Assembly: GCA_030685015.1 (NCBI GenBank)
Contig: JAUXWS010000059.1
Location: 62,001-126,000 of the forward strand
From: a bacterium
Lineage (GTDB): Bacteria > CAIWAD01
Length of the DNA: 64,000 bases
Direction: 5' to 3'
The translations under genes were made by a program, and so were the position numbers. The notes under the pieces were generated by a model. The model did no database searches, was not told the DNA's origin, and saw only the letters and a program-made list of their open reading frames with translations. This document shows, one piece after another, positions 43,242-52,051 of the stretch. Numbering within the stretch: the first letter of the stretch is position 1; each line of letters begins with the position of its first letter.

Positions 43242-46200
43242 ATGCCTTGCAGGTTGATCCCATTTTTCGCCCTCCTGCTTGTCCTGGTCGGTACCGCCCG
43301 GGTCCGGGCCGAGGGCTGGCAGGCCCGGGCGCAAGACTGGCACATGAAGCTGGTGGCCGAGGACGACCAGGGTTTGACCCTCAGCCTTCAGTTGGAGGAG
43401 AGCTTGGCCAAGGAGCTGGCGGATGGCCGCTTGCGGCCGGAGGCGCGGGGCGAGGACGATCCGCCCCTCGTCCTGGGCCGCTGGATCGCGCTGCCCGCCT
43501 CCGCCGTGGCGGATGTGGAGCCGGTGTCCCAGCTCTGGTCCCGGGCAAGCCCGGCGGGATCGCTTGACTGCTGCGATTTGTCGGCGCCCGTGCAGCGTCT
43601 GGGACAGCGCATGGCCAGCCTGGGCATCCAGCCCGTGGCCGATGACGGGACCGTGCTGCTCGAGATGACCCTGCGCATCCGCTTCGTGGGGGGAGAGGCC
43701 GCCCAGCCTGGCGCCGTGCCCCGCGCCGGGTCGTGGCTGCAACTGGAGCGGGCCGGACGCCAGGTGCTTAATCCGGGCTTGACCCTGCGTCAACTGGCCG
43801 GACGCACGGCGGATCTGCCCCTGGGCCGTTATCTGGTGGTGGGCAAGGAGGCGTCCCTGACCTACATGGCGAACTGGGCCGCCTGGCGCCGCCAGCAGGG
43901 CTTCGAGGTCGCCCTTGTCTCCAGCGAGTCCCTGGGCGTGACCGGCAATTACTGGGCGCCCATCCGCGACGCGGCCCAGGCCATGGCCGCGGACGAGGGG
44001 TTGGATTACCTGCTCCTGATCGGCGACATGAACATCGACCAATCCGGCTATCATCTGCCCGGCGACCTGGTGCCCGGCGGCCAGTACGCGGAAACGAACT
44101 GGGGACGGCGCATCGTCAGCGATCACACCCTGGCCCTGCTGGAGGGGGACGACTACTTCGCCGACGTGCTGGTGGGGCGCTTCTCCGCCGACAACGCCAC
44201 CCAGGTCTCAATCATGGCCAGCCGCGCCCTGCTCTACGACCAGCAGCCGACGGTGTCGGGGGATGCCTGGCTGAGCAAGGCCCTCATGGTCTACGACGTG
44301 GCGGGCGCCGCCAGCCGGCGCGAGACCTCCTTGTCCATCCGACAGCACCTGATGGCGCGGGGAATTGCTCCCGTGGACACCATCCGCAACAACCGCTACA
44401 CAAATCCGCAATCGCCCACCCTGGTCACCAATGCCATCAATGACGGCCGGGTGGTGGTGAACTACCGCGGTTACGGCTATCGCTATTCCTGGAACGGGCC
44501 GCTCTTCGGCGTGAGCAACATCAACCAGTTGTCCAACTACGGGCGGTGGCCGCTGGTGACCAGCATCGTCTGCGGGGGCGGGGATTTCGCCAGCGCCAAT
44601 TACGACCCCTGCCTGGGCGAGGCCTTCCTGCGCGTGGGCTCGACCTCCGAGCCGAAAGGGGCCGTGGCCTTCATCGGGCCCTCCGAGGAGGACACCCACA
44701 CCAGGTGGAACAACACCATCAACATGGGGATCTACCAAGGCCTGCTCGAAGAGGGCATCCGTGACGTGGGGGCCTTGATGGATCGCGGCAAGGCCGAGCT
44801 GTGGCACTGCTTTCCCAACCACCGCACCCAGATCTGGCACGACCCCGGCTCCCCCAGCCAGACGACGAACGCACCCTTCTACTTCTACTGCTACAACCTG
44901 TTGGGCGACCCCGGCACCCGCCTGCGGCTGGGCAGCCAGCGCACAGTGGCCCAACCCGCCTGGACGCCGCCGCCGGCGGGCTCCACCCAGCTCGAGCTGA
45001 TGGTGAGCGACACGGAGGGACAGCCCGGCGCCGAGTTGTGGGTCTGCCTGAGCGGATCCGACAACCGCCGTCTGGCCCTGGCGCGGACGGATGCGGACGG
45101 ACGGGCCGTGCTGGATTTCGCGCCGCTGGCCGTTGAGGCCTCCCACCTCGTCATCCACGGGGATGACTGGATCCCCCTCGATCTGGAGTTCACGCCCGCC
45201 CCGGCTGGATCCAACCTGGTCCTGCTGAACTGGTCCGCCGCGGCGGAGGATAGCCTGCTGGCGGCCGGCGACGAGTTCGCCCTGGCGCTGAGGCTGCGTG
45301 AGGCCGGCGTGGCCGGCAGTCCGGCCGGGCGACGGCTCTCCGTCGAGGCGCTGGACGACGGACTGACCGTGCTGGTGGACGAGATGGACTTGCCCGCCCT
45401 GGCCTCCGGGGAGATCCTGGAAACGGAAGGGATGGCCCTGCGGCTTGCCCCCAGTGTGGAGCATGGCCGGGAACTGCCCATGCGCCTGACCTTGCGCGAG
45501 GCGGCGGGCGAGCTCCTGTGGGAACGGAGGCTGGTGGCCGTGGCGGCGGGGGCGAGGCCCGAGCTGCTGCAGTTGCAGACCTTGCCGCCCACGCCCGTGC
45601 CGGGGGCGGTGGTGGAGCTGCTCCTGACCTTCCGCAATGCGGGCCCGCTGCTCCTGGATGCCAACAGCTGCCGCCTCTTTCCATCCAGTACCGCCTGCAC
45701 GATGTTGGACGCCGACGCCGCCCTCGACCCGCTGGAACCGGGCGCCGAGGGTGCCGCCTCCTTCCGCCTGCTGCTGGCGTCCGGCGTGCTGCCCGGGGCG
45801 CGACTCAACCTGGAACTCGTTTGCTTCCGCGCCGACCACTCCATGGCGGCCCGCCTGCCCATCACCCTGGCCGTGGGGGAGGCCGGCCCCACGGATCCGG
45901 TGGGCCCTGACGACCACGGCTATCTCATCTACCATCACGGCGACAGCTCGCCGCGGGCCCCCGTCTACGACTACCACGACATCACACAGCTGGGGACCGA
46001 GCTTCCCATGAACGACGAGGGCGCCATCTTCAACGATGACGGCGTGGACGGAGTCAGCCGCGTGCTGCCCCTGCCCTTCCCCTTTCGCTTCTACGGCGTG
46101 GACTACGACACGATCACGGTCTGCTCCAACGGCTGGATCGCCATGGGCGCGCAGCCGGATCACATCATCGGCCTCAACACGCCCATCCCCGCGGCCCAGG

Positions 46201-46892
46201 GGCCGGCCGCCATGGTCGCCGTGTTCTGGACCGACCTCTACAACTACTACGGCGGCTCCCGCTTCGGCCGCTGCTACCGCCATCACGACGAAGCGGAGCA
46301 CACCTTCACGATCCAGTGGAACAACTTCCACCACACGGGCCATCCCTACCAGGACAACTGGTTCCAAGCCGTGCTGCGGGATCCCGCCTGGTGGCCCACG
46401 CCCACCAGCGACGGCGAGATCCTGCTGCAGTATCAGGACATCGTCACCACCTTCGGCGAACACATCTTCACGGTGGGGGTGGAGCGCCCGGACGAGGCGG
46501 CCGGGCTGCAGTACACCTTCAACGGCCAGTACCCGCCCGCCGGGCAGCCCGTCACCAGCCAGACGGCCCTGCTCATCACCACCGCGGAGCGCTTCGAGGA
46601 GACAGCCCTGCCAGCCGGGGAGCGCCCCCGCGCCCTGGCCATGGCGCCGGCCGCCCCCAATCCCTTCAATCCGGAGACCATCATCCGGCTGGAGCTGCCC
46701 AGCGCCGCTCCACTCCAGCTCAGCGTCTACAACCTTCGGGGCGAGCTGGTGCGACGGCTCCACAACGGCCCGGTGGCGGCCGGGCACCGCCAGTTCCGCT
46801 TTCACGCCGGCGGCCTGGCGGGCGGCGTCTATCTGGTGGAGGCGCGACAAGGAGGACACCACGTCGTGCAACGTGTGCTCCTCTTGCCCTGA
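43242..46892 (+). CDS. Gingipain-like (peptidase C25 fold) secreted protein with sorting domain
   Basis: 1216 residues. Signal peptide LIPFFALLLVLVGTARVRA after the ATG with GGGAG upstream. Pro-region to about 195; C25 fold about 200-560 (LGRYLVVGKEASLTYMANWA, DYLLLIGDMNIDQSGYHLP, YFADVLVGRFSADNATQVS). C444 in SIVCGGGDF fits the catalytic Cys. The residue 33 before it, where RgpB has His211, is Y411 in NYRGYGYR; H486 in DTHTRWNN is shared with the larger paralogue. Then Ig-like domains, one nidogen-like domain (VCSNGWIAMGAQ, TDLYNYYGGSRFGRCY) and a PNPFNPETIIRLEL sorting sandwich. Sigma54 promoter and long leader. Protease activity is uncertain. Confidence 0.88.
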   Translation: MPCRLIPFFALLLVLVGTARVRAEGWQARAQDWHMKLVAEDDQGLTLSLQLEESLAKELADGRLRPEARGEDDPPLVLGRWIALPASAVADVEPVSQLWSRASPAGSLDCCDLSAPVQRLGQRMASLGIQPVADDGTVLLEMTLRIRFVGGEAAQPGAVPRAGSWLQLERAGRQVLNPGLTLRQLAGRTADLPLGRYLVVGKEASLTYMANWAAWRRQQGFEVALVSSESLGVTGNYWAPIRDAAQAMAADEGLDYLLLIGDMNIDQSGYHLPGDLVPGGQYAETNWGRRIVSDHTLALLEGDDYFADVLVGRFSADNATQVSIMASRALLYDQQPTVSGDAWLSKALMVYDVAGAASRRETSLSIRQHLMARGIAPVDTIRNNRYTNPQSPTLVTNAINDGRVVVNYRGYGYRYSWNGPLFGVSNINQLSNYGRWPLVTSIVCGGGDFASANYDPCLGEAFLRVGSTSEPKGAVAFIGPSEEDTHTRWNNTINMGIYQGLLEEGIRDVGALMDRGKAELWHCFPNHRTQIWHDPGSPSQTTNAPFYFYCYNLLGDPGTRLRLGSQRTVAQPAWTPPPAGSTQLELMVSDTEGQPGAELWVCLSGSDNRRLALARTDADGRAVLDFAPLAVEASHLVIHGDDWIPLDLEFTPAPAGSNLVLLNWSAAAEDSLLAAGDEFALALRLREAGVAGSPAGRRLSVEALDDGLTVLVDEMDLPALASGEILETEGMALRLAPSVEHGRELPMRLTLREAAGELLWERRLVAVAAGARPELLQLQTLPPTPVPGAVVELLLTFRNAGPLLLDANSCRLFPSSTACTMLDADAALDPLEPGAEGAASFRLLLASGVLPGARLNLELVCFRADHSMAARLPITLAVGEAGPTDPVGPDDHGYLIYHHGDSSPRAPVYDYHDITQLGTELPMNDEGAIFNDDGVDGVSRVLPLPFPFRFYGVDYDTITVCSNGWIAMGAQPDHIIGLNTPIPAAQGPAAMVAVFWTDLYNYYGGSRFGRCYRHHDEAEHTFTIQWNNFHHTGHPYQDNWFQAVLRDPAWWPTPTSDGEILLQYQDIVTTFGEHIFTVGVERPDEAAGLQYTFNGQYPPAGQPVTSQTALLITTAERFEETALPAGERPRALAMAPAAPNPFNPETIIRLELPSAAPLQLSVYNLRGELVRRLHNGPVAAGHRQFRFHAGGLAGGVYLVEARQGGHHVVQRVLLLP

Positions 46893-47207
46893 GCGTGCTT
46901 TTCATGCTGTGTGCGGCAAGGGTCGGCGCCGATGGTGACGGCCCTTTCCTTCACATGATTCCGCTGGTCGGACCTTCCCCCATTCAGTACCTTCGAATGC
47001 CAGCGTCCCCCCCGCGCTGGATCTCTTTCGGGCTTGGATCCTGGACGGAGTTCGCGCATGGCTGGATCCCGCCACTCCAGTCTTGCCGGGCCGGCCGGCG
47101 TCAAGACCAGGGACTTCGCCATGCTCCGACGGGATGAATGGAACGGACCATTCAGGCCAAGCCGGCCATGTCCCTGACAGCACAGAAGCTCCAGAGTTGA
47201 AGCAGAG
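46893..47207. other. 315-base gap between the C25 gene and the histidine kinase gene
   Basis: No gene is supported on either strand. A weak AAGGG...CCCTT pairing near 46918-46955 might help terminate the C25 transcript. No sigma54 or clear sigma70 promoter for the kinase gene was recognised, although one should lie here. Confidence 0.5.
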
Positions 47208-49745
47208 GTGCAAGTGGGCCACCTTCCCACAGAAGACTGGGCCGCAAGCCGGAACCCGTCGCCCGGGAAGGTCGATCCAGGCCCTGTCGCTCTTCTGGAG
47301 CTGCCCCGGCGCCGGCTCTTCATCTTCGGTGGCCTGTTCCGCCTGATGGCTATCAGCCTGCTGTGCATCGCCACCGTGGCCCTGCTGGCGGGAGCGCTGA
47401 TGGAGTTTGCGCTGTCCCCCGGGGTGGGCTGGCTGGCCAGGCCCTTTGACACGAGCACCCACTTCGGCAAGGTGGAGCTGGCCGAGCTGACCGGCGACGA
47501 CGGCCTGGACCGACTTCTCAACAGCGAGCCGCGGTCCTCCGAACCCCCCTCCCTCAAGATTGTCTCGACCACGCCGACGCAGGCCCGCCCGAACCGCCAG
47601 CTCTACCTGGCGGGCAAGGTCATGCTGGGGGGCGTCGTGACGGCCCGCGCGACCGATGGCAGCCGGTGGATCGCCGCCTTGTCCACCAGCGGCGACAGCA
47701 CGACGATCCTGCTCAACCTGTTCCGGGCCGACTCGACCGGGGAGAGCAAGCCCTTCTGGCAGGGCGTGCTGTTCTCCCCGGCCCACCACCCCCATTCCTG
47801 GCGGGATGTGCCGCGCCTGACCAGCATGCGCTTCCATCAGTCGGAAGGCCGCGGGTGCGCCCTGCTCTCCGTGGGCGCGGCCTTCCAGGGATGGCGGGGC
47901 GTGGTGCGGCTGGAATTGACATCCGGCGCCGTCACCGTGGAGCGCCACCCCTGCGGCCTGGAGATCCACTTTCCGCCAGGACCGTCCCTGGTGGATGAGG
48001 AGGGCCGGTCCTGGCTGGCCCTGAGCAGTTTCGCGCCCCACAACGGCAACGACCTGGGTGGCATCAACGACACATGCGCCGCCCTCCTGCTTTTCTCGCC
48101 GCACGACGGCCGCTTCCGCGTGATCGACACGGGCGATAAACACAATTCGCTTCAGGTCCAGGTCCTGCCCGACCAGCGGCATCTCGTCTTTCATTCGCGC
48201 CAGGAGATCAAGTTGCCGGATGGACGCCGCGGGCACGCCTTCCTTTTGGACAGCTGGGCGGAGCGGGTGCTGCGGACCTGGTGGATACCAACGCTGAAGG
48301 CCCTGTGGCTGGCCGGGGACGACCGGGAAGACAGGAGCGCCAGTCCTGCGCTGCATGGCCTGGCCGGGACCCGGGTGGTGGCGTTGGCGGCGGCGGATTC
48401 GGCCAGGACACTGTGGGAATGGCCGCCGGAATGGGCCTTGCCGTCCTACCGGGACGGCTGGCTGGTCGGCGACGAGGGGGCGGGGACCAGCAGGGTGATC
48501 AGCCTGGATGGCCGCCAGCGGGTCGTAGTGCGCTACGCCGGATCCGGCCACCTGCGCATGGAATCCCGCGGTTCCAGTCTGGACGACGCCCTGGCCCATG
48601 TGGTGCAGGGATCCTCCATCACTTCTTTCACCTTGCACGCCGTGCCGGTCTGGAGCCGCCTGCTGCGCAGCCCGGCCACGCGCCTGTCGGCCGAGGTGGC
48701 GGCTTTCTTCTTCCTGCTGCTGCTGGTTTTGCGCTTGCGCCGCCAGGACAACCTGCTGCGCGGCATCCTGGACGACAACTCCCAGCCGGTGGGGCTGCTG
48801 GATCCCCAAGGACGCCTCACCTTCGCCAACCAGGAGTTGCGTCGTCTGCTGACGGATCCACAGCAGGGACCCGCCTTGAGTACGCTGGCAAAACGCCTCC
48901 GTCCCGGTACCGGCGAGTTGCATCAATCGGGTGAGCGCTGGATGCGCTGGCTCCTGCGGCCCGTCCGCCCCGGCAGGCAGGAGGTGGGGAGCGTCATCTT
49001 CGGCATCGACGAAACGGCCCTGGTGGCCGCCGAGGACGGGCGCCGCTACCGGTCCCTGACCGGTCTGATCACCCACGAGCTGAAGACGCCCATCGCGCCC
49101 ATCGGCCTGGGCCTGGACCAGCTGCAGCGCGAGGTTGAGCGCGCCCTGCAACCCATGCCGGAGGGATTGCAGCGGATCATCGGCCGCATGCGGGCGGAGT
49201 TGGATCGCTTGCGCCAGTTGATCCGACACTTCACCGCCATCTCCGGCGAGCGCCGCCATCGGGAGAGAGTGGACCTGGTGGCGGCTCTGGCCGCGGGCGC
49301 CCGGCGCGCCGAATTGGCCGGCATGCCCGGAATCCAGTGCAGCTGGCACCTGCCCGACAAGGCGGAGGTGGTGGGCGACGCCGAAACCCTGGCCCTCGTC
49401 TTCGGCAGCCTGTTCAACAACGCCGTTGAAGCCATGGAGCACCGGGGCCGCCTGATGATCGGCCTGGTGCCGGCCAGCGACATGGCCACGAGCGGTTGGA
49501 CGATCTTCATCGAGGACACGGGGCGCGGCGTGCCCGCCGAGATCCGGCACCGCATCTGGGAGCCGGGCTTCAGTTCGAGGCGGGGGGGCTATGGCTACGG
49601 CCTCTACTTCGCCCGCCACCTGTTGCAGGACCTGGGCGGCCAGATCAGCCTCGACCCCTCGGCGGCGGGGGGCACCCTGGTCCGCATCGATCTGCCGCAG
49701 GCTCCCGCTGGGCTGGAGCCGTCGGACAAGCTGGAGGACGTCTGA
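47208..49745 (+). CDS. Membrane sensor histidine kinase
   Basis: 845 residues from the GTG at 47208; the true start could be up to 40 codons later, as no strong ribosome-binding site is seen. TM1 is LFRLMAISLLCIATVALLAG; a long extracytoplasmic beta-rich sensor follows (about 60-490, with propeller-like strands such as DGSRWIAALS, EEGRSWLALSS); TM2 is VAAFFFLLLLVLRL. A PAS-like segment (DDNSQPVGLLDPQGRLTFAN) precedes HisKA with the phospho-acceptor H623 in THELKTPIAPIG. The ATPase domain has the N box SLFNNAVEAME, G1 DTGRGV and G2 GYGYGLYFAR. It overlaps the NtrC-type regulator by one base and is its certain partner. Confidence 0.9.
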   Translation: MQVGHLPTEDWAASRNPSPGKVDPGPVALLELPRRRLFIFGGLFRLMAISLLCIATVALLAGALMEFALSPGVGWLARPFDTSTHFGKVELAELTGDDGLDRLLNSEPRSSEPPSLKIVSTTPTQARPNRQLYLAGKVMLGGVVTARATDGSRWIAALSTSGDSTTILLNLFRADSTGESKPFWQGVLFSPAHHPHSWRDVPRLTSMRFHQSEGRGCALLSVGAAFQGWRGVVRLELTSGAVTVERHPCGLEIHFPPGPSLVDEEGRSWLALSSFAPHNGNDLGGINDTCAALLLFSPHDGRFRVIDTGDKHNSLQVQVLPDQRHLVFHSRQEIKLPDGRRGHAFLLDSWAERVLRTWWIPTLKALWLAGDDREDRSASPALHGLAGTRVVALAAADSARTLWEWPPEWALPSYRDGWLVGDEGAGTSRVISLDGRQRVVVRYAGSGHLRMESRGSSLDDALAHVVQGSSITSFTLHAVPVWSRLLRSPATRLSAEVAAFFFLLLLVLRLRRQDNLLRGILDDNSQPVGLLDPQGRLTFANQELRRLLTDPQQGPALSTLAKRLRPGTGELHQSGERWMRWLLRPVRPGRQEVGSVIFGIDETALVAAEDGRRYRSLTGLITHELKTPIAPIGLGLDQLQREVERALQPMPEGLQRIIGRMRAELDRLRQLIRHFTAISGERRHRERVDLVAALAAGARRAELAGMPGIQCSWHLPDKAEVVGDAETLALVFGSLFNNAVEAMEHRGRLMIGLVPASDMATSGWTIFIEDTGRGVPAEIRHRIWEPGFSSRRGGYGYGLYFARHLLQDLGGQISLDPSAAGGTLVRIDLPQAPAGLEPSDKLEDV

Positions 49746-51157
49746 TGGGAGCGCCCCACATCCTGATCCTCGAGGACAACCGCAACGTGGCGGAGTCCTT
49801 GCGCGAGTCCCTCTGCAGTGAAGGCTACGTGGTGGGGCTCGCCCAGGATGCCGCCCAGGCCCGTCGCCAGACACAGGATCGGGTGCCCGATCTGCTGCTG
49901 CTGGACATCGGCCTGTCCGGCGCCCACCAAGGCGGCCTGGACTTCCTGCGTGAGCTGCGCCCGCGGGCGCCCCGCCTGCCGGTCGTGGTCGTTTCCGGCA
50001 AGGACACCACGGAGAACTTGCTGGAGGCCGGGCGTCTGGGCGTGGTCCAATTCCTCTCCAAAAGCGACCTGAACGAGACCATGCTGCTGGACACTGTGCG
50101 CAAGGCCCTTGATGCCGCCCGCCCGGACCCGGCCGACGAGCGGCGCGGGGTGGGTCGCCTGCTGGGGAGCAGTCTCCCCATGCGCCGGCTGCGTGAGCAG
50201 ATCCTGAACTACGCGCCGCTGGACATGCCGGTGATGATCTCGGGGGAGACGGGCAGCGGCAAGGAGCTGGTGGCCAAGGCGCTGCACGAGGAGGCTCCCG
50301 GCCGTGCCGACCGCCCCCTGACCATTGTCAACTGCGCCGCCATTCCTGAGTCCATCATCGAGAGCCACCTCTTCGGGCATCGCAAAGGGGCCTTCACCGG
50401 CGCCATCCACGACCACCCCGGCATCATCCAGCAGGCCGAAGGCAGCACCCTCTTCCTGGACGAGGTGGGCGAACTCAGCCACGACGCGCAGAAGCGCCTG
50501 CTCCGCTTCCTGGAATCCGGGGAGGTCCAGGCCGTGGGTCAAACAGACTACACCCATGTCCGGGCCCGGGTGGTGACGGCGAGCCATCAGAACCTGTCCC
50601 AACGGGCGCTGGAGGGGCGTTTCCGCCCCGACCTGAGATTCCGGCTGGACGTGCTGAAGCTGAACCTGCCTTCCCTCAGGGAGCGGCGGGAGGACGTGGA
50701 GGAACTGGCCCACGTCTTCCTGGATGCGGTCGCCCGGCGCAACAACCTGCCCACCAGGAGCTTGAGCCGGGCAGCCCTGGGTCTGCTGCAGGACCATGAC
50801 TGGCCGGGCAACGTGCGGGAGTTGCGCAATCTGATGGATGGCCTGCTGGCGGGTTCGCGCCACCCGGTGGTGGATGTGGACGAGATCCGTCCCCTCCTGT
50901 CCACCATCCACGACCATGGCCACGCCGGACCATGGGACGGAGCCTGGCCGGGCGGAGCATCCACGGACTCTGTTGGATTCCTCCCACAGAGCGTCGAGGA
51001 AATCCAACCCTTGCGCCAATGGCGGCAGGACATCCAGCGGGAGTACATCCAGCAAGTGCTGCGCCTCTGCCAGGGCAATGTTACACGATGTGCTGAATTG
51101 CTAGCGGTGGATCGCACAACTATATACGCATTAATCGGACAGAACCGTGATTCATGA
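49745..51157 (+). CDS. NtrC-family response regulator, sigma54 activator
   Basis: 470 residues, start overlapping the kinase stop (TGATG) with GGAGG upstream. Receiver domain about 1-125 with phospho-acceptor D54 in LLLLDIGLSG and Lys in FLSKSD. AAA+ domain about 145-380: Walker A GETGSGKE, ESHLFGHRKGAFTGA with GAFTGA at 215-220, and Walker B STLFLDEVGEL. C-terminal Fis-type helix-turn-helix (NVTRCAELLAVDRTTIYALI). It activates sigma54 promoters when phosphorylated. A perfect sigma54 promoter lies 47 bases past its stop, driving a candidate sRNA, and the same class precedes the C25 gene just upstream of the kinase. These are the most likely targets. Confidence 0.93.
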   Translation: MGAPHILILEDNRNVAESLRESLCSEGYVVGLAQDAAQARRQTQDRVPDLLLLDIGLSGAHQGGLDFLRELRPRAPRLPVVVVSGKDTTENLLEAGRLGVVQFLSKSDLNETMLLDTVRKALDAARPDPADERRGVGRLLGSSLPMRRLREQILNYAPLDMPVMISGETGSGKELVAKALHEEAPGRADRPLTIVNCAAIPESIIESHLFGHRKGAFTGAIHDHPGIIQQAEGSTLFLDEVGELSHDAQKRLLRFLESGEVQAVGQTDYTHVRARVVTASHQNLSQRALEGRFRPDLRFRLDVLKLNLPSLRERREDVEELAHVFLDAVARRNNLPTRSLSRAALGLLQDHDWPGNVRELRNLMDGLLAGSRHPVVDVDEIRPLLSTIHDHGHAGPWDGAWPGGASTDSVGFLPQSVEEIQPLRQWRQDIQREYIQQVLRLCQGNVTRCAELLAVDRTTIYALIGQNRDS

Positions 51158-51204
51158 AAGTAAGTCGGGTCAGAACAGGCTCGCAAGCTGCACAATCCAC
51201 GTCT

Positions 51205-51220
51205 TGGCACATGTTTTGCC
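51205..51220 (+). promoter_or_regulatory. Sigma54 promoter of a candidate small RNA
   Basis: TGGCAC-ATGTT-TTGCC has the full core and exact spacing. The -12 C at 51219 places the start at about 51231, exactly the first base of a hairpin in the downstream RNA. The surrounding TTGGCAC...TTTTGCCAA is close to palindromic. Confidence 0.85.
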
Positions 51221-51230
51221 AATAACAGCC

Positions 51231-51392
51231 CGTGGTCGGTTCCACCACGTCACCGCCCTGGCGCGGGCGGCAGGAAATGGCGTCGTCGCACTCGTCAGGT
51301 TGTGGGACTTGAACCGGGGGGCTGCAGCTCACACACTGCACGCAGTGGATGCGGCGACGCAGGTGGGGCGGACTTCTTGTCCGCCCCTTTTT
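51231..51392 (+). ncRNA. Candidate sigma54-dependent structured small RNA, about 162 nt
   Basis: Bounded by a perfect sigma54 promoter and a textbook intrinsic terminator, with no gene between. Hairpins by eye: CGTGGT/ACCACG (51231-51249); CCGCCC/GGGCGG (51253-51270); a long-range stem GCGTCGTCGC (51280-51289) with GCGGCGACGC (51351-51360), ten pairs with one G-U, enclosing a 61-base domain that includes CACTGC/GCAGTG; and the terminator. The only internal ATG (51277) opens an 11-codon frame with a poor ribosome-binding site. Placement beside an NtrC-type regulator parallels LuxO and the sigma54-dependent Qrr RNAs of Vibrio, though no sequence relation is claimed. Targets are unknown. Confidence 0.7.
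51365..51392 (+). terminator. Intrinsic terminator of the candidate sRNA
   Basis: GGGGCGGAC (51365-51373) and GTCCGCCCC (51379-51387) pair perfectly around TTCTT and are followed by TTTTT (51388-51392). It is the clearest rho-independent terminator in the window. It also ends any read-through from the response regulator gene before the convergent phosphatase gene. Confidence 0.92.
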
Positions 51393-51532
51393 GTGCCCTG
51401 GCCACATGATGTATGTGCATCCAGCCGCATTGCAGCAGCTGGGGGCAGGACCGAAGATCATGCACAGGCAGGGAGGGGAGGAGAGAAGCGACACCAGGTG
51501 GATGCGCCACAACGAAGGGTGGGCGCCCGGCT

Positions 51533-52045
51533 TCACTCTCGCCGGCGGTTGGCTCCCAGCCAACGCTCAACCAGGTCCTCCTGCTCCGCCGTCTCCACGC
51601 TGCCTGGACGCAGGCGGCGGATGCGGGCCAGGGCGGTCGCGCCGTCCAGTCCCAGCTCACGACCCAGCAGGCAGGCGAGCAGGGTGCCCGTGCGGCCAAC
51701 ACCGGCGGCGCAGTGCAGGGCCAGGACCTGCCCTGGCGGCAGGGTGGAGAAGAGGCGCCCCAGCTCGTCGGCTTGTTCCAGGGACGGAGCCGTGTAGTCA
51801 TCGACCGGCAGGTCGATCAGGTGCAGCCCGTCCAAGGTGGCGCGGGCGGCGGCGGGATAGGCTTCGCCGGTCAGGTTGACCAGTGCGGCGACGCCAGCCT
51901 CCCGCAGGAGGGCGGCGACGGCCTCAGGCCCTGCCTCGCGGCGGAAGGGCCAGCCCAGACCGGCCAGGCGGCCGGGCAGGACGATGGAGAAGTTGAGGCG
52001 GCGGGCCAGCGCAGCAGCATCCGGGCGCGCGGTGTCGTCGGTCAT
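51533..52045 (-). CDS. Dual-specificity/tyrosine-phosphatase-like protein
   Basis: 170 residues, cytoplasmic. The P-loop HCAAGVGRTG carries the nucleophile C112 and R118 (CX5R); the general acid is probably an Asp in LPVDDYTAP (82-83). The preceding LVNLTGEAYPAAARATLDGL and the helix RIRRLRPGSVETAEQEDLVE follow the cyclin-dependent-kinase-inhibitor-3/DSP pattern. It would remove phosphate from a protein or a small molecule. It is the last gene of the leftward mur-containing cluster, starting six bases after the murI stop, but the ribosome-binding site is poorly spaced. Confidence 0.85.
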   Translation of the reverse strand: MTDDTARPDAAALARRLNFSIVLPGRLAGLGWPFRREAGPEAVAALLREAGVAALVNLTGEAYPAAARATLDGLHLIDLPVDDYTAPSLEQADELGRLFSTLPPGQVLALHCAAGVGRTGTLLACLLGRELGLDGATALARIRRLRPGSVETAEQEDLVERWLGANRRRE

Positions 52046-52051
52046 GACGTG

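Noticed and set aside
51298-51320. tRNA T-arm-like sequence on the minus strand (GGTTCAAGTCCCAC) inside the candidate sRNA region
   Set aside because: The five bases on each side of the loop do not pair, and no acceptor stem, D arm or anticodon arm can be built around it.
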